The notes under the pieces were generated by a model, which did no database searches, was not told where the DNA came from, and was given only the letters and a program-made list of their open reading frames with translations. A stretch of 64,000 nt of DNA. Origin: Aplectana chamaeleonis (lineage: Eukaryota > Nematoda > Chromadorea > Rhabditida > Cosmocercidae). Positions 1 to 10,569 of this stretch are shown here, in pieces; positions within the stretch are counted from its first letter, which is position 1; each line of letters begins with the position of its first letter. The position numbers and the translations under genes are program-made. The DNA lies in assembly GCA_029168955.1 (NCBI GenBank), contig JAPDOI010000175.1, forward strand, positions 372,001 to 436,000, read 5' to 3'.

Positions 1-107
1 AAGATCATTCCTTCGTATGTCCTCATACTACGTCTCTGATTTGAGCCTTCAGCAATCCATAAAAAGCCCTGCATACGACCCATCATCACTGAAGCTCCAT
101 CGCTTAA

Positions 108-592
108 AGGCAGTGTTCACGATGAAAATGGTTTCTCTGTTTTTCCGCCTATCTTGAAAACGGCCCCATGCTGATCCCAATGATGTCTCTGAAATCGTAC
201 AAGACCTTCTGGGAACAGAGTTGTAGTCCCTAAAGATTGAGCTATGGAAACATGGTGGACGAGTTGTCCGAGGCTTGTAACTTCCGTCTTTTGCAGCCGA
301 TCTATACGAGCTGACCTGAGTAAATAGAGAAGCTGAGAATGAAGGGAAGAACGGGGCTAATGATTGAAAATCATCGCTCATCTCACGATCTCGAGCACTC
401 ATTTGTTCACGTCGGTGGGCGTGTGATGCGCTTTATGGTTTTCAATGCGCTCGAAGTTGCAACTTCGGGCTCTTTTGGGGCTCTTCCTGGCTCGTTTTCA
501 TGCGTTCTTTCGACGTTTACGTTACAGAGTGTCCCTCCACTACCCAATCCTGCTGTAAATTTCGAAAACTTTTTTCATCGTGAACACTGCCT
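108..592. mobile_element. TTAA-flanked MITE, left-arm copy
   Basis: A 485-bp element begins AGGCAGTGTTCACGATGAAA and ends with the inverted copy TTTCATCGTGAACACTGCCT. Both ends are flanked by TTAA (104..107 and 593..596). TTAA target duplication is the hallmark of piggyBac-superfamily transposition, so this is most likely a non-autonomous piggyBac-type MITE. No transposase frame is visible. Related copies in the window: 26655..27141, 31683..32161, 46957..47398, 48116..48445 and 58300..58782. They share the terminal 15-20 bp but differ in length and interior. Confidence 0.8.
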
Positions 593-1741
593 TTAAGAGT
601 GAGACCAGGCGACTTATAAAGAAACTCCATGAGGTCATCGAGAGACCAGGCTGCTGTGCCCAGGGGGTCAGTCCAACCAAATTCTCTCGTAAGGCATGTA
701 AGATGTCTTCTCCAGATTCACTTTCGACTTCTACGAGGGCGAGATGAAAGGTCATGGGACGATTGACGGGAGATACAGTTCTCAGCAAAAGACAATCCAT
801 TTCACTACATTACCTGTGGTACGACATGTTAGAAGTGAGATGAGCAAGTCGTTATCGATGACATATTCGAGGAGATCATATTTCATATTAATGGCGAACT
901 GCTTGATCATACGTGTAGCACTTCTTGCGTCGTAATGAGCTTCTGGAGCAATCGCTCCCGTCTTCATTGTTGCTATAAGGAGCGGAAATTGTTTGGCAAA
1001 AGAAAGTCCCTCCTTGTGTATGCTGTAGCAGTTGATGTAATTGTTGCTCCTGTTGCTTTCTTCAGTTCGATGTTCTGGTGGTCCAAGAACCTAAAGTGGA
1101 TAACTTTGTGCTGGCCACGCAAATCATGCCGCCTGAGATTTTGTCGCCACATCTTCATGCCTGCTCTGGCACTGGGGAGCTCCTAGCCCACAAGTAAACC
1201 GCTCCGAGCGCTCGGACAACTGGGCTCCGAGCCCCAAATCGTGATAGTCGCGGTACTGGCGTGCCACTGTCGCGGAATATATGCGCTTTTCCCGAGGTAT
1301 CGACGGGTTATTCCCACGGTATCGACGCGGTTTCGTCGCGGTGTGGGCTCTGTCTTGTCCTGCTATTTTCACAGTGCCGGAGCGGTTTTGTCTTGCTATT
1401 ACCACTTTGTTGACGTGCTACTATCGCGCTACTGCAGTGGTATTTACGTGCTAAGCTCGCGTCTTTGGCGCACTATTGTCGTGCTATAGACGCGTCGCTG
1501 TAGCGATATTGAGTTATAGTCTTAGCGGTATACACCAACTATTGACCTGGGATTGCACAGCTGTTCACCAGATTCGACCGCTGTTCACCATGTAATTTAC
1601 CTATGGCCGTATTCATGAAACTACGGGAGCCTTCGGGGAAGGTCCAAAGTTCACACGCAGCATACATCGGCTGGTTCTCAAAACCATTCCTGGAGGTTCC
1701 CATAGTTTACAAGAACGATTATAGTCTACCAGTTTCGTCTC

Positions 1742-1824
1742 ACACCGCTTCGCGGTGTTCAACGAAACTAGATTTCGCGCCGCTTCGCGGCGCTCGCACA
1801 TGCACTCACGCCGCTGGGCGGCGT
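1742..1824. other. Cluster of three GC hairpins, left arm
   Basis: Three perfect 7-bp hairpins with 3-nt loops lie in 83 bp: ACACCGC-ttc-GCGGTGT (1742..1758), GCGCCGC-ttc-GCGGCGC (1777..1793) and ACGCCGC-tgg-GCGGCGT (1808..1824). Stems two and three differ from stem one at paired positions on both sides, so pairing is kept while sequence changes. Function unknown. Confidence 0.75.
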
Positions 1825-2299
1825 TCAATTTCCACCCATCATGAAGACCGCGACTTTGTTAAAGATCTTTGCAGCTCGGTAGAAGTGAGCGTCTTTTCTC
1901 CAATCATCGCCATTAGAGGTGATGTTTCGCCATAATCGACCGCTGCAACTGGTGTTCTGTCAAAATGTAAAGTTTTTAAGTACTGTCTCGGAGTTTGCCT
2001 GCTTTCTGATGTACTCTTTCAGGATAGTGTAAAGAAATCAAGTGTTAATGAAAAGTTTGATCTGTTTGCTTCAAAGTCGCTAATCGGCTGCCTTTCTCAT
2101 TCCTGGGGAAAGTCGAAAATGATAGTTGAGGCTCAAAATGCGCTCCCATCTCCTCACTTACCCTCTGCTACAAATCACGCAAGCTGCCTGTGCGATTTCA
2201 TCAAAAGCATTTCCTCCAATACAGGTGGTCTCAATAAAGTCATCAGATTTCCCAAGCCGCCGCGCGAAAACATTTTGATATTATACGCACAATCTCGCT

Positions 2300-2571
2300 G
2301 ATGTTGCGCGCTAGCTCCTGCAGCTTCTGGACCTCTGTCTATAATGAAAGTTTTCACTCTCCAAGGCGGTATGCGCAATCCTCTCAAATCCCTATACTTC
2401 TTCAGTAAGTGTGTGCGCAGACTCATTTAATTTCTAATCATTTTCCGACGTTGTGTGCGCTCCTTTTCAACACCTATACAACTTCAAAAGGAGGGATCTG
2501 CACACCTTCCAATGACCCAATCGCTATCCCGAACGTTGTTCTCGCTCCTCCTTATTCATCATACACCTTCC
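2300..2571. repeat. Satellite block flanking the CR1 3' end, left arm
   Basis: Divergent monomers of roughly 65-75 bp with the recurring words TTGTGTGCGCTCC, CCTATACAACTTC and ATGACCCAATCGC. The same family resumes on the other side of the retrotransposon at 7281, so the element landed inside an existing array. Confidence 0.6.
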
Positions 2572-2807
2572 GAAGTTTATGTTCATGTTTATTACATAAG
2601 GTATACTTATGTGAAGGTAGTCGAATATATAAACGAGTGATGGGAAAGCGAACGTTTCAACAAAACGATAGAACATAGGCAATAGTCTGAGTAAACTTGC
2701 GATCTTTCAAACAGACAGAACGGAAAAAATGTGAAGAGTAAAAAAAAAACAAAAAAAGGTAAAAACTACGCAGGAAAAAAAGGGAACCAAAGACTGATAC
2801 GGCAAAT

Positions 2808-3869
2808 TTAATTGTCTGACAGAAACCTGTTTGCAACGCTTAGGAAACTAGGTAGTGTCCTGGAAATCTGAAAACGCTTACTAAGCTTAACGTATCTGGA
2901 ACCGGCACGACAGACGAAGGAGTTGGCCCTCAGAGAAGACCTGGCTCGAGGTATTTGGAGTTTTAGTGTGGGGCCTCGTGTAATCGACCGCCTAAGAGGA
3001 AGAAATTTGTTTTTGTCAAGATAAACTAGGTTATGGAGGATTTTATAAGATGTGACTAAGTCTTGTTTCTTTCTTCTACAAGAGAGTGATTCAATGCCAA
3101 GCTCTGAGTTTCGTTCTTGATTCCGGTGTATTGAGTCATAAGTGAATTTACCAACCCTAAGAAATAATTTTCTTGTGAAACTATTTCGAACTTTTTCTAG
3201 CATGACAGTATGTTTTGTTTTTACTGGATAAAATACATTAGTTCCGTATTCTAAAATCGGTCTAATGTAGATTTTATAGGCTTTTAAAAGGGTTTTGGGA
3301 TCTGTAGTAGACAAACACCTGTAGAGGTTACATACTTTACGCATAGCATTACCTGCAACATTTTCGCAGTGTGTATCGAAATCAAGATTCTCCGATATTA
3401 AGAAACCAAGGTCCCGAATTTCAGTTACCGGTGAAATTTGAACGCCATCAATGATGTATACAGCTCTTCCATTATTTTTACCCATATGAAGAATTTTCGT
3501 TTTCTGTTTTGCGAGGGAAAGATTCCATTGCTGTGACCATTCATAGATGGAACTGATGGCCGTCTGTATTGATTGAATATCTTCTTGACTCTGGATACAT
3601 TTGTAGATTTTCAAGTCATCTGCATAGGCTTTGCATGTGACTCCAAGGGCGCTTATGATGCTCGGAATTTTTCTTGTGTACACATTAAACAGAATGGGAG
3701 ACAGGACTGATCCCTGAGGGACACCACTTTTCGCTATCCTAGGGGAAGATAGTTGGCCTCTAATGTTAACACGAAAGTTCCGATGAGTCAGAAATGCTTC
3801 GAGCCAGCGGACTGTTCGAGGATGAAGCCCAATGATCTCTAGCTGCTCAATGAGCCTTCCGTGTGGCAC
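2808..3869 (-). pseudogene. CR1 reverse transcriptase, C-terminal part, left arm
   Basis: Frame of 353 residues. It includes the RT core GVPQGSVLSPILFNVY (motif B) and CKAYADDLKIYK (motif C with the catalytic DD), then thumb and tail with KTLLKAYKIYIRPILEYG and VMLEKVRNSFTRKLFLRVG, ending in FLSVANRFLSDN at a natural stop. Motif A (FDFEKAFDKV) lies just upstream, between this frame and the nonsense codon near 3938. Apart from the stop codons this half looks intact. Confidence 0.85.
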
Positions 3870-3938
3870 CTTATCGAAAGCCTTCTCAAAATCGAAATAT
3901 ACGACATCAACTGAGTGTTTCTGATCGATGAATTGAGT

Positions 3939-4832
3939 CTAATCGTTCAATGCATTTAACATTAAAGTTGTCGTGGAACCTCCTTTACGAAACCCATGTT
4001 GTTCGTTTGGAATTACTCCGTTCGTGTCAAGGTGGTCAACGACTGCTTTCTTGAGTATTTTTTCAAAAACTGAACAGAAGACGGATGTAATGCTTATTGG
4101 ACGATAGTTAATTGGTTGACTAAAAGGCGGTTTTTTGGGGAGAGGAATTACTAGAGATTCTGTCCACTTCTCGGGAATTTCAGCACGCATAAAACATAAG
4201 TTGAAAATTATCTCAAGAGGACCAACAATTTCTGCCGCAACCTTTTTAATAAAAACAAGAGGAATACGGTCCGGGGTTAGTGAATAAGAATTTGGCCACT
4301 TTACTAAATGTTGTAAAATAGTATCACGATGAAACCAAATGGAGTCTTGCATTTGAGGGTATTCGAGTGTTCTGGTTTTGTCACGATTAAGATCGTTGTC
4401 AGTAGAGATCATGCTAGGCTTAGTGTAAGCATCCTCGAAGGTTTGCGCAAGTATTTCAGCCTTTTCCAAGTCAGTGCGATATTTATTACCTGAGCTATCG
4501 GTCAGAACATGTATTGAGGACTTGTTTTTGAATTTTGCATTGAGCAGTCGGAAAAATGACTTTGGTTTCCCAGAAGCGATCACTTTTCTTTCGACAAAGG
4601 CAGAGAACTTTCTGAGTTTTTTTGAAAACCTATTTGATAGAACCCTAAATCGATGTTTGTTTGCGAATGATGGAGAAAGAAGTGATTTTTTCCAAGATTT
4701 CTCTCTCATGTTAGCCAGGGATGTCAGATAATTTGGCCATTTAGATTGATGAAACGGCTTTCTCGTACATGGAACATAGGTGTCTATGCAGTGTTTTAAA
4801 ACGGAAATCAAAGTTTCGTACATACTGTTCAC
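3939..4832 (-). pseudogene. CR1 reverse transcriptase, N-terminal half, left arm
   Basis: Frame of 297 residues containing the linker unit, then PDRIPLVFIKKVAAEIV, IPEKWTESLVIPLPKK and INYRPISITSVFCSVFEK (fingers-side RT motifs) and HGFRKGGSTTTLML. It stops at a TAG after NALND. The downstream codons continue the RT fold in the same frame, so one nonsense change separates this piece from 2808..3869. Confidence 0.8.
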
Positions 4833-5430
4833 TGAGTCTAGAGCAGAAAGTCTTTGGTTTACCAGAAGCGATCACTTTTCTTTCGACAAAGGCAGAGAAC
4901 TTTCTGAGTTTTTGAAAACCTATTTGATAGAACCCTAAATCGATGTTTGTTTGCGAATGATGGAGAAAGAAGTGATTTTTTCCAAGATTTCTCTCTCATG
5001 TTAGCCAGGGATGTCAGATAATTTGGCCATTTAGATTGATGAAACGGCTTTCTCGTACATGGAACATAGGTGTCTATACAGTGTTTTAAAACGGAAATCA
5101 AAGTTTCGTACATACTGTTCACTGAGTCTAGAGCAGAAAGTCTTTGGTTTCCCAGAAGCGATCACTTTTCTTTCGACAAAGGCAGAGAACTTTCTGAGTT
5201 TTTTTGAAAACCTATTTGATAGAACCCTAAATCGATGTTTGTTTGCGAATGATGGGGAAAGAAGTGATTTTTTCCAAGATTTCTCTCTCATGTTAGCCAG
5301 GGATGTCAGATAATTTGGCCATTTAGATTGATGAAACGGCTTTCTCGTACATGGAACATAGGTGTCTATACAGTGTTTTAAAACGGAAATCAAAGTTTCG
5401 TACATACTGTTCACTGAGTCTAGAGCAGAA
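4550..5430 (-). repeat. Three tandem 291-bp units inside CR1, left arm
   Basis: The stretch starting NSMYETLISVLKHCIDTY and ending SAFVERKVIASGKPK is present three times (Met starts at 4832, 5122 and 5414). Units are about 290-292 bp, close to 97 codons. The middle unit carries a frameshift in the run of T near 4910. The right arm has only two units, so copy number changed after or during arm duplication. The unit is the linker between endonuclease and reverse transcriptase. Confidence 0.85.
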
Positions 5431-5432
5431 AG

Positions 5433-6203
5433 TCAGCCTATCCAGTCTATGCTCTGAAGATGCTGAAATATTGCACCATAGTCAGCTTTGCTGAATTCTC
5501 TGACACACCGAAACTTTTTTGAGCTACATTGGGATTTCATTTGAAACTCAACGGTGTAGTGATCACTGGTACCAATGGGAGGCTTTATTTGAAGACATTC
5601 AACCAGTGATTTTTTGTTGGTCAACACCAAATCTAAAACATGGTTTTCTCTTGTGGGTTCTGTAACAAGTTGACAAATGCTGTGAGTGGCACATAAATTG
5701 AGAAAATCCATGGAGGACTTGGAACTTGCGGATTTCCCTAGCCAAGAGATATCGGGATAATTAAGGTCGCCAGTGAGAACAGGGAAGGAATCATTAGCAA
5801 GTAAATCACTTATGGCGTTTAATAGTTGCAGATTGTTTAAATTAGGACAAGAAGGTGCGCGATAAACTCCTATAAGGCGTAATATATAAGAGCCGAGAGA
5901 AATATCACAGCATAATATTTCATGAGAGTCAGGAACAGATTCGGAAAAGATGATTTCGTGGGATAGGAATGATTTTATGAGAAATAATACTCCTCCACCA
6001 CGTTTACGCGGTCTGTCGCATCTAATTACATCAAAATTCGAACAAGATAATCCAAAAACTGTCGAGGACTTAGTTGAAGGTTTGAGCCAGGTTTCAGTGA
6101 GTACCACTACATCGTAGTCGCAGCAAGCAATCGAATACGTTAGAGGTTCGGCGTTTTTCAGAACCGAGCGAATGTTTGTGGAGCAAAATTTAAGAGGTCG
6201 CAC
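5433..6203 (-). CDS. CR1 apurinic-type endonuclease domain, left arm
   Basis: The 256-residue frame is the endonuclease that nicks target DNA for target-primed reverse transcription. Motifs in order: FCSTNIRSVLKN near the N-terminus, VVVLTETWLKPS (the Glu of the active site), RKRGGGVLFLIKS, LIGVYRAPSCPN, LTGDLNYPDISWL (catalytic Asp/Asn), LDLVLTN, and IGTSDHYTVEF (catalytic Asp-His). It ends at a TGA directly after DWIG. The frame resumes beyond this stop as the linker, so the stop is an inactivating change in a once continuous polyprotein. Confidence 0.8.
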   Translation of the reverse strand: MRPLKFCSTNIRSVLKNAEPLTYSIACCDYDVVVLTETWLKPSTKSSTVFGLSCSNFDVIRCDRPRKRGGGVLFLIKSFLSHEIIFSESVPDSHEILCCDISLGSYILRLIGVYRAPSCPNLNNLQLLNAISDLLANDSFPVLTGDLNYPDISWLGKSASSKSSMDFLNLCATHSICQLVTEPTRENHVLDLVLTNKKSLVECLQIKPPIGTSDHYTVEFQMKSQCSSKKFRCVREFSKADYGAIFQHLQSIDWIG

Positions 6204-6220
6204 AGGTTTCCGGAGAGCAT

Positions 6221-7135
6221 TTACATGTTTTCCGAACCATTAACAATTATTTGAGGGGTTACATTCGGAGAGACATTTTGAGAGATGTTGTTAGAGAGGT
6301 TTTGAGCCGCATTGTGAGCGATATTCCGAGAGGTAAATTGAGGCATATTTTGAGTGATGTTATAAGGGGTAGTACGAACAGTATTCTGAGAAAAGTTACG
6401 AGATGAAAACTTGGAAACACGTAAAGAACGACGAGCTAGGCGCTCGGCACAGAGTTTTTCACGCTCAGCCTTAGGCAAGGATGCACGAATAAAAATACCA
6501 CGAATAGCAAAGTTTTTCAAATAATGAGAACGATGAATCATTTGATCGGCAAATTTGTGTGATGGTAGAACAACTTTGAGAAGACGTGGGCTGGAGTAAC
6601 CCATACGGAAAACAGAAACAGTGGGGCATTCTACTCCTAGAAAATCCATAATCTGACGGATAGAGCAAAGATCACTAACAACACGTTGGGAGGGGCACGA
6701 GGACATATTTTCGGCTACACCAGATATTACTACAGAACGTTTGCGCTCGAATTCCTCAAAGGAATTGCTAAGCTGTGCAGGAGTAAATGATGAAAAATCA
6801 GAACTAGGTTGACTGGAAACAGCAATGGTGGCAGGAGGAGGAACATTGCGAGCGAAATCAAGAGATCTTTTGAGGGGAGCATTCTCCGCTCTTAAAGCTG
6901 TGACCTCATTCGTTAACTCACGGTTGAGCTCCAGAGCCGCTGTCAGTCCTCCTCTGTCCTCCACCAGGTGAGCGATAACTGTCCGAAGGTAAGCGGGTAG
7001 ACTGTCATCTCTGAGCAGCAGATCCACATCTCGATCGATATTGGCAGTCATATTCATTGGCGTGGTCCCAGTGTCGAAATGCAGCCTCTTCTGTGGCATC
7101 TCATGACCAGATTTAGGAAGAATTGGGGTCTCCAT
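6221..7135 (-). CDS. CR1 ORF1 protein, left arm
   Basis: A 304-residue frame at the 5' end of the element, where CR1-group elements encode an RNA-binding, particle-forming ORF1 protein. Residues about 60-95 look coiled-coil (LTAALELNRELTNEVTAL). Residues about 125-225 hold a segment with KRSVVISGVAEN and VFRMGYSSPRLLKVVLPS, the layout expected of an RRM-like nucleic-acid-binding region. The last 50 residues are Asn/Gln-rich, with N at short regular spacing. No zinc knuckle is seen. This copy is uninterrupted, unlike the right-arm copy, which is frameshifted in the tail. The start is the first Met after the 5' untranslated region. Confidence 0.65.
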   Translation of the reverse strand: METPILPKSGHEMPQKRLHFDTGTTPMNMTANIDRDVDLLLRDDSLPAYLRTVIAHLVEDRGGLTAALELNRELTNEVTALRAENAPLKRSLDFARNVPPPATIAVSSQPSSDFSSFTPAQLSNSFEEFERKRSVVISGVAENMSSCPSQRVVSDLCSIRQIMDFLGVECPTVSVFRMGYSSPRLLKVVLPSHKFADQMIHRSHYLKNFAIRGIFIRASLPKAEREKLCAERLARRSLRVSKFSSRNFSQNTVRTTPYNITQNMPQFTSRNIAHNAAQNLSNNISQNVSPNVTPQIIVNGSENM

Positions 7136-7280
7136 GTAGTAGCGATAGAATGGAATATGAATACGAGCAGCAAAAGTACAGAATTCAGTTCGACAGTTGA
7201 TGTTTGACAGTAGTTTGCAGATATGGTCGCAGGAAATTGATTAGCCGACCGCTCGCCGCGGCACACAGGCGAAAAGATGT

Positions 7281-9530
7281 GGTGTGCGCACACCTCTTCA
7301 AACTCTAGTAACTTTCCTGAACGATTCGCTCTTCCTTAACCCCTACGCACCTTCAAAAAATAGGATGTGCACTCCCTTCCAAGCTCAAAACACTCTCCCG
7401 GACGTTGTTCGGGCTCCTCCTAAACCCCTACGCACCTTTTATAATGGCGCGCACACCCCTTTGAACCCCAATCACCTTCGTCGACCTTGTGCGCGCTCGT
7501 TCTAAACCCTATATACCTTTCACGATAGTGTGCGAAAACCCCTAACCCTAATCACTTCTCGATGTTGTGCGTGATGTCCTTAAACATTTGTACCTCTCCA
7601 ACAATGGTGTGCAAATGCCCCTTCAAACTCGGGAGACCAGCAGTTCTCTCGATAAGGGCCAGGCTCGTCGCGTCGCGGCGTGATTCAGACGAGTTTCCCA
7701 TATCAGGACGAATATATTTGGGGTACGTTTTTGCGCAGTGCAATGTTTATTCAACTCCCAACCGTAGGTGAACCTTCCGAGAGATAGATGTATTAGTAAA
7801 ATTTCCCATTCACTGCTTTGTCCAACTATTGTGTACCCATGGGAATAACATACCACCGTGCGGGAATAATTATCATAGCGGAAAAGATCTTTAGGTAAAA
7901 CCTACTTGTTCTTCGCATCGATAAAGGCGGACCTGATTACAAAAAACCGGTAGGAATTTACAAAAACATTTACAAGGACTCTCAGAAGCTTTTTGGAAGA
8001 TCAGAAACTCTCCCGATAATGGTCTTCTAGTTGTCAAAACCTTCATGTATACGATAACGTGCTTTAAATGTAACGCCCTGATTACTGTAGAACATTGCTT
8101 TGCGAGCCCATTCACCGCGCGTGACGGACTCGCCGCGTTGCGCCGGGAGAACTGCAGTACACCCTTCAAACTCTGGTCTTTTTCACCGACTTTTTGCGCC
8201 CCCTCCTGAACCCCTATACACCTTCCTTGGTGGTGTGCGCACACCCCTTCAAACCCTAATCACCTTCATAAACCTTATGTGCACTCCTCTTAAACCTCTG
8301 TAAACGTTTTACAATGGTGCGCGTACACCCCTTCAAAACCTAATCACTTCCACACGTTAAGCGCGCTCCCCATAAACCTGTATTTCTCTTCAACAATGGT
8401 GAGCGCACATTCCTGAAAAATCTAGTACTTTTCCCCGACGTTGTGCGCGCTCCTCATAAACCCTTTTACACCTCCCACAATAGTGTGCGCACCGCCTCCA
8501 TTGCGTAATCTCTGCCCTAGATGTTGTGCGCTCCTCTCCAAACCCTGCTTACTTCCCAAGAACTGCGCGCTCTTCTCAATCTCTGTTCACGATGCAGCTT
8601 ATCGTGCGGGCTTTTCATGAACCACCGTTCGCTCTCCAAAACACTGTGACACTGTGCGAGTGTACGCCCCCCCCCAATCACTACTTTCCGCGCGCTCAAA
8701 ACCCGAATATCTTTTTCCATATCATAGTACACACTTTTCCTAACTCCCTACTCCGCATCTGTTACACGTTTCGCGCTCTTCCTCTACCACCACTCAACTT
8801 TGACGACGTTTCGCCCGCTCCTCTTCAACCTCTGCTAACATCCGACGTTTCTGCCAGCGCTCATTTTAAAACCCCACTCACTTTCCGAAACGCTACGGAG
8901 GCTCCTCCAGAGCCACTACCCACTTTCTAGACTTTTCGTGCGCGCTCCTCTCCTATTTGTGGTCACCTCATGACAGTGCGCGCGCTTATCCTAAACCCGT
9001 ACGGGCACTCTCTAAACCTATTCACCATCAAATTCCTTGCGCCCGCTCCTCCCGGAACCCTACTCCCTCCAGCGACACAGCGCGCATCTCCTGAGATCCC
9101 ACTAACTTTTCGTTACCCTGGGTGGGCACCTCCTGAACCATAACTTTCTTCTTCAAATTTGTACTCGTTCCTCTTCAACCTTCAATCACTTCTCACGACA
9201 TTGCGCGTTCTTCCTAGACCCGTGCGCGTTCCTCCTCAACCTCCATTCACTATCAAATCCACTGTGCGCGCTTCTCATAGTCTCCTAATCGTTCTCCAAG
9301 ATTTCCGTGCGCGCTTCCTAAACCCCTACTTACTTCCACGCGCTAAACGTGCTCCTCCTGTACCTTTCTCCCTAGCAACGACACTTCGCGCACTTTGTGA
9401 ACCGCTATTCGCCTTCCATGATACTGTGCGCGCTGTTCATAGATCTCTTACAATTTTTCCACGGTATTGTGCAAGCTCTTTCTAGACCTCTACTCGTTTT
9501 CTACGGCGTTCTCCGAATTGGCAGAACTTT
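7281..9530. repeat. Divergent ~70-bp satellite array, left arm
   Basis: Monomers recur with the pattern GTGCGCACACCCCTTCAAACCCTAATCACTT, split here as GTGCGCACACCCCTTC and AACCCTAATCACCTTC, then GTTGTGCGCGCTCC and TAAACCCCTATACACC. Divergence increases towards 9500. Open frames in this block are by-products of the repeat. About 530 bp of non-satellite sequence interrupts it near 7630..8160. Confidence 0.7.
7630..8160. other. Unclassified insertion in the satellite (mirror ~18520-19045)
   Basis: A 530-bp stretch without satellite words lies between two occurrences of CCTTCAAACTC. One edge reads GGGAGACCAGCAGTTCTC and the other CCGGGAGAACTGCAG, weakly inverted. No coding frame is recognised. 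It is present in both arms, so it predates the arm duplication. Confidence 0.4.
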
Positions 9531-10421
9531 ATCGCGCTCTATTCTATGACAAAAAAAAATTGGAATTTCCGAGTGCCATTTACTCACCCGTGCATGCGTG
9601 CATACGTATAGATAGTTGCTCAGACACGCATTATGGCGAAGCATACTTTGCAAGGATAGAGACAGGACTGTTCACTACTATGTGACACGGAGGTGGATTT
9701 ATAAAGTCTGGGATACACCACCCAATGCTTCCTAATACGACACACTTCAATGGAAAGCTAAAAAACTCCACATGCAACCGCTTTGATGGTCAGACACATC
9801 ACCACGTCCATTATTACACATGAGGATGAGGATTAGGGTGAGGATTCGCGTTCGCTTCCGTTAAAACAGGTCAGACCTCGGCCACATTCCATTTCCAATA
9901 ACGCGAACCTTGCGGTGAACCCGAAGCCCCGCCCACTTTCACAAAGTATCTCGTGGTGGTTTATTTGTAACGAAGGTAACTTGAAGGTCTAAATACGCAA
10001 TAGCTAGGGTGGTCCCACCACAATCACAATTCCTGTAACCCACTCTCTTTCCGCGACGTTCTTTGTGTATTGTTGAATCAATAACGCGCTCCGACTGACG
10101 GTGTCAAAATTTGCGGGAAATTTGAACACCGGTCAAACAGACGTCGGTCGGACGTGCCAGACAGTCGGACAGACACACCACGCCGCTCATAATATGTAAC
10201 GAAAGGATAAGAACGTTTAAGTGTGCTATCGGAGGTTACGCACCGTTAACGTTGCCGTGAAATTCAATGCATTGGGAGTGTTGGCTGCGGGCAAAACAAC
10301 TGAATGGACGGCGACTAATAATTTTGAAACCCTCATCATCTCTGATGGACTTTTTGAAGAGGTTCACGAACAGGCCGGGTTTCGTCGAAGCAGAGGGGGA
10401 GCAGTTGGCTATCGCACTTAG

Positions 10422-10525
10422 CCACGCCCATTTTTCCGTGCGGAAACGAATTTATGACACCAACCCGTGTTTTCCTACCCTTCCAAGATCAGTAAAGCCG
10501 TTGCGGCACGGAAAAATGGGCGTGG
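10422..10525. other. Hairpin with 20-bp stem, left arm (mirror 16150..16253)
   Basis: CCACGCCCATTTTTCCGTGC and its exact complement GCACGGAAAAATGGGCGTGG lie about 64 bp apart, giving a stable stem. The mirror copy in the right arm keeps both strands. The surrounding 9530..10570 region shows no recognised gene and no satellite words. Confidence 0.6.
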
Positions 10526-10569
10526 TCGGAAGAATGAACTTGTGCCGGAGACTCTGCTCCCCATTTCTG

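Larger units (their letters stand above)
2572..7280 (-). mobile_element. CR1-type non-LTR retrotransposon, left arm
   Basis: Read on the minus strand, the order is ORF1 (6221..7135), APE-type endonuclease (5433..6203), a linker tandemly repeated three times, and reverse transcriptase (4832 down to 2808). The 3' end is followed by satellite at about 2571 and shows a short ATGAAC-like tail. CR1/jockey affinity rests on the GVPQGSVLSPILFNVY and YADDLKIYK motifs and on the endonuclease layout. In-frame stops after DWIG (about 5433) and after NALND (about 3938) inactivate it. Both are also present in the right-arm copy. Confidence 0.85.

Noticed and set aside
1200..1600. Possible CRISPR-like or regularly spaced repeat in GC-rich sequence
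   Set aside because: The short words (ATCGACG, CGCGGT) recur irregularly with no constant spacer; the genome is eukaryotic.
2740..2765. A-run taken as a poly(A) tail of the CR1 element
   Set aside because: On the element's strand it is a T/A-rich tract in the 3' untranslated region; element sequence continues about 170 bp further to the satellite border.
8100..9685. Series of Pro/Leu-rich open frames up to 134 residues (and mirrors at 17059..18360)
   Set aside because: They follow the satellite period and have frames on both strands; not genes.
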